Positions 57,285 through 64,000 of a stretch of DNA of 64,000 bases are shown in pieces; the stretch's first letter is position 1, and each line of letters starts with the position of its first letter. Under the pieces are notes generated by a model, which worked only from the letters and a program-made list of their open reading frames with translations, was not told where the DNA came from and did no database searches. A program made the position numbers and the translations under genes. The stretch comes from Kalmanozyma brasiliensis GHG001 (lineage: Eukaryota > Basidiomycota > Ustilaginomycetes > Ustilaginales): the NCBI RefSeq assembly GCF_000497045.1, contig NW_015961948.1:186001-250000 (forward strand), read 5' to 3'.

Positions 57285-58883
57285 ATGCGGCACCCTTCAT
57301 CGGCGCCGATGATGACATCGAGTCTAATGTCGAGGAAAGCGCTGCTGGCGAGCGGTGCGGTGCTCGCCATGCTCTCCTCGGTTCAAGCCCACGAGCATCA
57401 CCAACACGGACCGGCGGACACCTCAGTACCCATCGATAGCATTCTCTGGATCCACATTGCCATTCAGACATTCGCCTGGTTTGCTCTGTTCCCACTTGCC
57501 ATGGTGCTTGGCATGGTGCGACATCGACTTCACGTGCCCGTGGCCACCACCTCGCTCGCCCTCACCGTCGGCGGCTACTTTCTCGGTCACGGCCACGGCG
57601 GCCGCTCCTTTCCGCATACCGCGCACGGCACCATGGCCTCGCTCCTCGTCTTTTACCTCGCAGCACAGACCGCGCTCGGTGTATATCTCAAGCTTCATCT
57701 GCCGGAGAAACGGCTTCGCCCCAAACTCGTCCTCATCCACGGCATCCTCGGCAAGAGCTTCCCCATCGTCGGCTGGGTCCAGATGGTGTTTGGCGTGTCC
57801 ACCCTCCAATCATGGTGCTTTGGCGGACATCTCGGTCAGTGTCTAGCGCACTACATCATGGGCTCGGCCTTCCAAGCATACGCGGCGATTCTGGTGATCA
57901 TGATGAAGGCAGGGGGCGATTGGCTGTCTCGCCGCGGTCAGAGTCAAGAATGGTTCGACTCGTGGGTCATCATGCTATGGGGGATTGTCAACACCTTTAC
58001 GGAGCATCACGGAGGGCCGTGGACGCACAAGGATCTGCAACATACCCTCATGGGTGTGCTGTGGTGGGCAGGCGGTGCGGTGGGCATCTGGCTCAGCCGC
58101 GGTGGGCGACGAAACGTTTTCCCAGCCATCATCATCGCGCTAACGGGCTGGGCGATGAGCGCGCACTCGCAAGAGTTGATGATCTCGACGATGGTGCATT
58201 CGCTGTTTGGATACGCGCTCATGGGTGCGGGCATCGCGCGAATGATCGAGGTTTGCTTTGTTCTGCAGGATCGACCCACGGGTAGCACCGCTGAATCCCC
58301 CGATGCAGCAGTGGCCAGCAACGAAGCGGTCAACGGCAGCTGGTACCCCATACGAGCGTTTCAGTATCTGCCGCCGTATCTGCTGGTCGCGTCAGGAGTG
58401 CTGTTTATGTCAGCGACGGACGAGGAGCTGCGTTGGGCAGACGCACGAGGCGTCGACCACGCCACCTGGGGTTTGATCGATTTCAGCGCTTCCATGCTCA
58501 TGTTCTTCTGGATCAACGTGTTGGTCGACCTGTATGTGGGGTATGGCGGCCGATACGGTGCTGCGAAAAGGAATGCAGCTCTGGCAAGAGGCGGCGATGG
58601 GGAAGCTCAGGCAAGCAGCGCGCTGTACGCACGTCTCAGTCTGGGAAACGGCCACGAGGGTGCGAGACAGAAAGGCGAGACCATAGCTCTCCGCTCGACA
58701 GAGCAGTCTCATGCGCTGAAGGAAGCCGGTGTCAAGCGAGTGTCAGACGAGCTGGAGCCGAGCCATGTGTTGTTTGACGAGGAGGATGAAGATTCCTTTG
58801 TGGAGAAGGAGCGGGATGACTATGAGAGCAGCGGCAGCGGCAGTGGCAGCGGAAGCGCTCAACGTAGTCGTGTTCGCAATTGA
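57285..58883 (+). CDS. Ytp1-like multispanning membrane protein
   Basis: The 532-residue protein has a signal peptide ('ALLASGAVLAMLSSVQA'), a His-rich start ('HEHHQHGPADTSVP') and about 10-11 hydrophobic segments. The first domain ('WIHIAIQTFAWFALFPLAMVLG', 'GTMASLLVFYLAAQTALGVY') has cytochrome b561/DUF2427-type spacing of His; the second ('MGSAFQAYAAILVIMM', 'DSWVIMLWGIVNTFTEHHGG') is the Ytp1 C-terminal domain. Ytp1 relatives are membrane proteins with oxidase-like His pairs and unknown function. The C terminus is cytosolic, acidic and ends with a Ser/Gly repeat. Start at 57285 is the first ATG before the signal peptide; 57309 is also possible. Confidence 0.83.
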   Translation: MRHPSSAPMMTSSLMSRKALLASGAVLAMLSSVQAHEHHQHGPADTSVPIDSILWIHIAIQTFAWFALFPLAMVLGMVRHRLHVPVATTSLALTVGGYFLGHGHGGRSFPHTAHGTMASLLVFYLAAQTALGVYLKLHLPEKRLRPKLVLIHGILGKSFPIVGWVQMVFGVSTLQSWCFGGHLGQCLAHYIMGSAFQAYAAILVIMMKAGGDWLSRRGQSQEWFDSWVIMLWGIVNTFTEHHGGPWTHKDLQHTLMGVLWWAGGAVGIWLSRGGRRNVFPAIIIALTGWAMSAHSQELMISTMVHSLFGYALMGAGIARMIEVCFVLQDRPTGSTAESPDAAVASNEAVNGSWYPIRAFQYLPPYLLVASGVLFMSATDEELRWADARGVDHATWGLIDFSASMLMFFWINVLVDLYVGYGGRYGAAKRNAALARGGDGEAQASSALYARLSLGNGHEGARQKGETIALRSTEQSHALKEAGVKRVSDELEPSHVLFDEEDEDSFVEKERDDYESSGSGSGSGSAQRSRVRN

Positions 58884-59528
58884 CTTGCACCAATTGGAAC
58901 AATCTATGGCATTCCTCTAACACCAGCACGCTGACCGCCGGCAATCCGTGATCTGACTATGATGGCCAAGTAGCAGCATGGTCAGATCGGGCGCAGGTGG
59001 CATATCGGGAGCTCAGAGGGCATCGGTTTCGCACGGACGTCAGCTCTAAATTTGTGAGAGCCACAACGTCACTTTTTTGGAAAAAGACACGAGAGAGAAA
59101 AAGCGAGGAACCGCTTCGAGTCGAGTCGCGGGCGTGAGGGAGGCAGCCAATTGAAAGCTGCTCACTCAGACATCACGCACGTTGCCAAAGCATAGAGCGT
59201 GGAGGAGCTCCCAGTGCCTATCGTCGACTCGATAGCATATCGCTCTTCATCTTTGCTTCCCACACCACTGACTGGACAGCGAATCAACGTCAAATCGCTT
59301 CCTCCAACCCGAGTCAAAACGCAACTTGATCGCGGTACATACGTCGAGCTCTTCTGCAACTCGCCCGCCAGGACCGTTACATCGCATTCGAAGCCTCTTC
59401 TTCGTAGGATAGAAGCCTCTATCAGCTTGTCAAAGGCGCTCTTGAACGTAGCGCTTCGGAGCTGTCTTTAAGCCAGGCAGGCTCTACATATTCGAATCTT
59501 TACATCAACGTCCATCAGCACATCGAGA
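58884..59528. other. Intergenic before PCT1
   Basis: Leader and promoter of PCT1; no other gene seen. Confidence 0.4.
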
Positions 59529-61550
59529 ATGTCCGACACCGGCAGCGGTAGCAGTGCCGCCAACGTGGCTCCACCAGTCACGTCGGCAACAAGGGCACAG
59601 CAACATCCTCCGCATCACCACCATCATCACCACCATCACGCTCATCATATCGCCGATCCTGCACGACGCAAGAAGAAGCATTTGCCCGCGCAGCTCGCTC
59701 AGCTCCAGCTCGAGAATGAGGACGATGATGCCAACAACTTTATCTCCTCTTCGCGAGACGCTTCCGAGGAGGACAATGACGACCAAGAAGAGACTTTTGA
59801 CGACAATGCATCCATCGCATCGCTCCGCCGTCATCAGCCGGACGCTAGCACCACTTCGCTGTCCAACGTGCCAATCTCTTCGTCGCTCTCCTCCATCCCG
59901 CCCAATGACAGAGACCAGGCATTGATTGACTCTGCAGCACTGCATCAGCCTTCCAAGCTGCAGCATCAGCTCAAACCCAACACTGTGAACGACGACAGGA
60001 CGCCTGCTAGCACAAGTCCACCGCGAGTGGCAGCGGCGACCTCCAGTGCTCCTCTGGCAGGCGGCGCTAGAGGCGGTCAGTCGCACGTATCACACGGCTT
60101 TGTGTCTCCCTCTGCGGGCCAGCAGCCGTTCTCGACAGCATCGGATCGCAGGAAGGAAGTTTCTTCCGATGATGACGATCGATACATCCGTCCATCCGTG
60201 GGCGCTACTCTCGCCAATGCCAGCGTAGCACTGTCGAGCAGCTCGTCTGCTGAGCTTTTACCCAAGGTTGTGGCTGCACAGAGGCAAGCAGGTACAGCAG
60301 AAGGGCAGGCGTCCAAATCGGGCAAGCCTTCTGCAGGAGCCAACCTCAACCTCGGCGCTCTGCCGCCTCCCACTGGTGGTCCTGCCGGTGCGGCAACCGC
60401 CAAGCCCCAGGCGAGCGCCGCCGATCCCTTCTCGTCCTCGGGCGCATCAGGCATCGCAACAGCCCTCACTGGCGGTACCGCCGCCGCTTCCACACCCAAA
60501 GCGCAACAGGCGAGTGACAATGCACCCGTGGCGGATCCTATTGGAGTGCCACAAGCTGCTTCGAAGCGCAAGGTCTCCTCTTCGCACCATGCCGCTCACG
60601 CATCAGCACGTCGGGCCGAGCTCAAGGACGGTGCCGGCGATGAAGGCGGCAACAACACGGATGGCGGCAACGACGGCGACGTCGAGTACGCTGCTCGCAC
60701 GCCCATCTCTGCTCAAATTGCTGCAGGTTCGTCCAACCTGGCGCCGTCGCAACGCGAATTGCCCGCACGATCAGCCCACGCATCGAGCGCGCCTGTCAGC
60801 AAGAGCACTGCGCCCAAGCAGGCTTCTTCGCGCTCCTACATCCAGACCATGGGGACTCGACACGCCGACTGCCACCCCGACGGCGACAACGTGGATGAAG
60901 GCGGTTTCCAACCATCCTCGATCCCCACCGCCGAAGAGATCCAGCACTGGGTTTCGGAAGCCATTTTCAACCCAGACCCACGACGGGACTACGCCATCAA
61001 CCCGCCACCCAAGCGCTACGACGCCGAAGGACGCGAGCGTCCCACCCGCATCTACGCCGACGGTGTCTACGACCTGTTCCACTACGCGCACGCCCTCCAA
61101 TTGCGCCAGGCAAAGCTGTCGTTCCCTTCCGTGCACCTCATCGTCGGGGTCGTAAGCAGTCATTCGTGCGGCAAGCACAAGAACAAACCGGTGCTCACAA
61201 GTCAAGAACGCTACGAGTGCGTACGCAATTGTCGTTGGGTGGACGAGGTGCTGGAGGACGCACCGTGGGTGGTCGACCAGAAGCTCATCGACACGCTCGA
61301 GATTGATTACATCGCACACGATGACCTGCCCTACGGAGGTGTCGGCATGGACGATATCTATGCGTTTGTCAAGAGACAGGGGCGGTTCTTGCCGACGAGG
61401 AGGACGGACGGGGTGAGCACGAGCGAGTTGTTGGGTCGAATCGTCGAGGTGTACCGCGAGGGTGATCTGGATGGAAAGCTGGTCAAGATCGGACTGGACG
61501 AGCTGACGAGCGATCACGAGACGCCGACGATGAAGAAGCATGACAAGTGA
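59529..61550 (+). CDS. PCT1: CTP:phosphocholine cytidylyltransferase
   Basis: The 673-residue protein has a long disordered N terminus (about 500 residues) with a His run (near nt 59605-59650), a Lys/Arg-rich patch and Ala/Ser/Pro stretches. The catalytic domain is C-terminal: 'IYADGVYDLFHYAHALQLRQAK', 'HLIVGVVSS', 'CRWVDEVLEDAPWVV', 'IDYIAHDDLPYGG' and 'RRTDGVSTSELLGRIV'. It makes CDP-choline from CTP and phosphocholine, the key step of the Kennedy pathway. The usual nucleotidyltransferase motif HxGH reads HYAH (nt 61080-61091). After 'RIV' only about 37 residues follow, so the long amphipathic membrane-binding helix of animal and yeast enzymes is absent. Confidence 0.9.
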   Translation: MSDTGSGSSAANVAPPVTSATRAQQHPPHHHHHHHHHAHHIADPARRKKKHLPAQLAQLQLENEDDDANNFISSSRDASEEDNDDQEETFDDNASIASLRRHQPDASTTSLSNVPISSSLSSIPPNDRDQALIDSAALHQPSKLQHQLKPNTVNDDRTPASTSPPRVAAATSSAPLAGGARGGQSHVSHGFVSPSAGQQPFSTASDRRKEVSSDDDDRYIRPSVGATLANASVALSSSSSAELLPKVVAAQRQAGTAEGQASKSGKPSAGANLNLGALPPPTGGPAGAATAKPQASAADPFSSSGASGIATALTGGTAAASTPKAQQASDNAPVADPIGVPQAASKRKVSSSHHAAHASARRAELKDGAGDEGGNNTDGGNDGDVEYAARTPISAQIAAGSSNLAPSQRELPARSAHASSAPVSKSTAPKQASSRSYIQTMGTRHADCHPDGDNVDEGGFQPSSIPTAEEIQHWVSEAIFNPDPRRDYAINPPPKRYDAEGRERPTRIYADGVYDLFHYAHALQLRQAKLSFPSVHLIVGVVSSHSCGKHKNKPVLTSQERYECVRNCRWVDEVLEDAPWVVDQKLIDTLEIDYIAHDDLPYGGVGMDDIYAFVKRQGRFLPTRRTDGVSTSELLGRIVEVYREGDLDGKLVKIGLDELTSDHETPTMKKHDK

Positions 61551-61788
61551 GGGAGGGCGTGCGAGACTGGGGAAGAGCAAATGAAAGATATCTACTTGAT
61601 ATCGACTTCGTGTGTCTGTGTGAGTGAGTGGGAGGGCGAAGCGCCAAGAGATGGTGTCCGAGACCCGCGTGGGTGGGCCAAATTTCGCTGAGTGGAGGCA
61701 TAACCGCCAAAACCGCCCCTTCCTTCTCTTCTCTCCTCTCATCATCACATCTATCAAGACCAGAGTAACATCCCCAACCTGCCGCACG

Positions 61789-62670
61789 ATGTACCATCCG
61801 ACGCGCGGTGGCGCACGAGGAGGAGCGGCCGAGTTCAGCTGGGACAAGGTCAAAGAGTCCAAAGACCGCGAATTCTACCTCGGCAACTCGGTCGCAGCGC
61901 CCACCGGTCGCTGGCAGGACGGACGCGACATCAACTGGTACAACAAGGACGCTTCTTCGTCGAACGCAGCCGATGAGAGGCGCGAGGAGCTGCGGAAGAT
62001 CAAAGAGGCGGAGATGGCTGCGTTGTACGCCAAGCTGGGCAAGGCTCCTCCCACAGGGGGTGCGGGGGCGGAGGTGAGGGTCGGCGAGCGGCTGGCAAGC
62101 GGATCCGGTGGTGTCGGGAGGAGCGGAGGGACGGGAGCAAATACGGAGGTGATGAAGGATGGCAAGCGCTGGGGGAAGCAGGGGGAAGAGGTTTCCGAGG
62201 CGGACAAGAAGCTTGCGAGGAAGTTCGCTAGGGATGAGGTGAGGAGACGACGTGCTGCTGCCGGTGAAGCTGATTTGACGGAAGAGGGAAAGAAGAGCCG
62301 GAGGGAGGACGAGTCGGACCAGGACAGAGACCGCCGACATAGACATCACCACTCGAGCCGACACAGGGGTGACGATGGAGACGATCGACATCGTCACCGC
62401 TCACATCGACACAGAGACCACGACCCCGAGGACAGACGCCATCGCGAACACAGACACAGACGCAGCAGCCGAAGCAGGAGCAGGTCGCCAGAGACATCGA
62501 GCCGACACCGTCGACGAGAGGACGAAGACGACAGACGCAGATCAAAGGTCTCGCCCTCAAGGAATGATGGAAGAAGAGAAGATGAGAATCCGAGACATGC
62601 GGCAGATACTTCTGAGCGTCATCCACATCGGGATGATCACTCGTCCAGGCATCGATCCCGACGGGACTGA
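61789..62670 (+). CDS. MMTAG2-like RS/RD-rich nuclear protein
   Basis: The 293-residue protein begins 'MYHPTRGGARGGAAEFSWDK' and 'DREFYLGNSVAAPTGRWQ', which is the conserved start of the multiple myeloma tumour-associated 2 (MMTAG2) family. A charged helix ('EELRKIKEAEMAALYAKLGK') follows. The last 130 residues are Arg/Asp/His/Ser-rich repeats of the RS or RD type found in splicing-linked nuclear proteins. Function is not established in the family. The start at 61789 is directly at the conserved segment; upstream frame to 61624 is leader and holds GGCCAAATTTC (61677-61687). Confidence 0.85.
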   Translation: MYHPTRGGARGGAAEFSWDKVKESKDREFYLGNSVAAPTGRWQDGRDINWYNKDASSSNAADERREELRKIKEAEMAALYAKLGKAPPTGGAGAEVRVGERLASGSGGVGRSGGTGANTEVMKDGKRWGKQGEEVSEADKKLARKFARDEVRRRRAAAGEADLTEEGKKSRREDESDQDRDRRHRHHHSSRHRGDDGDDRHRHRSHRHRDHDPEDRRHREHRHRRSSRSRSRSPETSSRHRRREDEDDRRRSKVSPSRNDGRREDENPRHAADTSERHPHRDDHSSRHRSRRD

Positions 62671-63164
62671 AGACACGTTGATCGGAACAGTCAGGAAGCG
62701 CATTGTACAGAGCACGTCTCGGATGCAGACACTCAATCATCTGCGCATTTGCATCGCTCAATGAGGAGCTCGAGACACTTTTCGCCTCCGTGATGAGGGT
62801 CGGTGAAAGTCTCGTTGAGGAAGCGTTGTGGACCCTGCCTCCAGTGTGGACGGTCGCGTAAAGTTGATGGCGGCAAACGCGCTGAGTTCAGAAGACGCGC
62901 TCTGCAACCTCAACTTTTTTCGGCTCGGTGTTGCTTTTCTGAACTCAGCCTCCACCAGAGACCCTGACACCGTCGAGCTTGGTCTTGCGAGGACGAAGAC
63001 CTAACTTCTTCGGGGACCCTCACCATCAGCACACCACCTGACAAGCGTTACAGACGTCTGACCAGGGTAGCCGTACCTCACACCGCTCCATCATGGCGTC
63101 GTAGCGCTCGCCGCATGCATTGCTCCATCTTCACAGCACCATAGATGCGCCACCCTCGCACAAG
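62671..63164. other. Intergenic: MMTAG2-like 3' side and RAD30 leader
   Basis: No gene seen. Confidence 0.4.
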
Positions 63165-64000
63165 ATGACCTCTCCCAAGAAGGCCGCGCGTCGGTACGAT
63201 GCTCTGTCTTCCAATGGGTCCGGCATCTTCGCCAATACATCAGTCGCAAGCTCGTCAGCATCGCCATTCTCGGATGCAGCGGTCACATCTGATATCGCAG
63301 ACGTCAAGGAGCACCTCCTCCCCGATCTTCCAGCCATCGATGACCGCAGCAGCTTGGTAGACAAAGCACCCTCGTTGAAGTCGCCGGAACCGACACATGT
63401 GCCCGTACCCTCTCATACGAATCTCGAATCGGCGGTACACAGCTCCGGTCCGCCACCGTGGCCAACCATCACCTACAGGCACCTCCTCTCTGCAGGCACT
63501 CTCAACCCAACCAATCCTCTCCGCGTCGTCGCACATTGCGATGTCGACGCCGCCTATGCTCAATTTGAAGCATCTCGACTAGGACTTGACGCCACAGTCG
63601 TTCCAATAGCCGTACAACAATGGCAAGGTCTCATCGCGGTCAACTACCCAGCTCGCGACGCGGGCGTGTCCCGCTTCGAGAGCATCCCAGAAGCGCTCAA
63701 GAAATGCCCCGATTTGCACCTCGTCCACGTCGCAACCTACGCACACGGCATCAACAGGGCCGAGTACCATGACGATCCCAAGCCTGAAACCCACAAAGTC
63801 AGTCTGGACCCGTATCGAAGGGAAAGCACCAAGATTCTGACTATCTTCAAAAAGACGTGCCCACTCGGAGCGGTGGAGAAGGCGAGCATCGACGAGTCGT
63901 ACTTCGACCTCACGATTGAAGTGCGGAAGCTCATGATTGAACGCTTTCCGCATCTGGCGCACCCCCCACCAGATGATGCTGTCACAGGGGCGAAGGGCAT
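63165..64000 (+). CDS. RAD30: DNA polymerase eta (Y family), 3' partial
   Basis: The frame opens at the ATG at 63165 and is still open at the window end (278 codons). After a 95-residue disordered start come Y-family motifs: 'RVVAHCDVDAAYAQFE' with D126 as first metal ligand, 'IAVNYPARDAGVSRFES' (finger region), 'YRRESTKILTIFKK' and 'EKASIDESYFDLT' with D243 and E244 as the other catalytic acids. Polymerase eta copies past cyclobutane pyrimidine dimers during DNA repair synthesis. The thumb, little finger and ubiquitin-binding parts lie beyond the window. Confidence 0.93.
   Translation, partial: MTSPKKAARRYDALSSNGSGIFANTSVASSSASPFSDAAVTSDIADVKEHLLPDLPAIDDRSSLVDKAPSLKSPEPTHVPVPSHTNLESAVHSSGPPPWPTITYRHLLSAGTLNPTNPLRVVAHCDVDAAYAQFEASRLGLDATVVPIAVQQWQGLIAVNYPARDAGVSRFESIPEALKKCPDLHLVHVATYAHGINRAEYHDDPKPETHKVSLDPYRRESTKILTIFKKTCPLGAVEKASIDESYFDLTIEVRKLMIERFPHLAHPPPDDAVTGAKG

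Overview
The window looks like nuclear DNA of a basidiomycete, most likely a smut fungus (Ustilaginomycotina, Ustilaginaceae type). It is GC-rich and gene-dense, and most genes are single-exon. The few introns are short (55-100 nt range) with GTAAGT/GTAGGT donors and CTAAC/CTGAC-like branch points. Coding regions favour G/C at third positions. The gene set (basidiomycete-type phenylalanine ammonia-lyase, Erd1, Nop16, Hikeshi, Cue2-like, Fur1, Pct1, Rad30) is eukaryotic and fungal. I saw no transposon, rRNA, tRNA or CRISPR array. I cannot name the species. About 38 protein genes can be supported; genes at both ends are cut by the window.

Layout. 1-6 kb: a GPI-type secreted alpha/beta hydrolase (5' end missing), an Erd1-like EXS protein, Hikeshi/Opi10 and Nop16. 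5.3-11 kb: molybdenum cofactor step 1 encoded as a MOCS1-like MoaA-MoaC pair in one frame, divergent from a uric acid/xanthine-type NAT permease. 11-22 kb: two small GPI-type surface proteins, a TMEM135-like membrane protein, phenylalanine ammonia-lyase, a DenD-like extended SDR and a stand-alone HyuB (half of 5-oxoprolinase). 23-27 kb: a coiled-coil protein with a split alpha-crystallin domain, and a formate/nitrite transporter with a GATA-rich promoter. 27-41 kb: a HECT ligase, two alpha/beta hydrolases, mitochondrial ribosome recycling factor, a TLC-domain protein, a Cue2-like Smr nuclease, an OXLD1-like protein and an unknown protein. 41-51 kb: two SDRs, uracil phosphoribosyltransferase, an MFS transporter, a DJ-1/Hsp31-like protein and a ZIP zinc transporter. 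51-55 kb: three consecutive small helix-turn-helix proteins whose non-coding flanks are studded with a CCGCAC motif, all in one orientation. 55-64 kb: an F-box protein, a Ytp1-like membrane protein, CTP:phosphocholine cytidylyltransferase, an MMTAG2-like RS-rich protein and the start of DNA polymerase eta.

How the genes relate. Most are unlinked housekeeping genes. One loose theme is nitrogen and purine use: cPMP synthesis (needed by nitrate reductase and xanthine dehydrogenase), a purine permease, a nitrite/formate channel, uracil salvage and phenylalanine deamination. The most unusual parts are the HTH trio with its CCGCAC sites and the MoaA-stop-MoaC arrangement.
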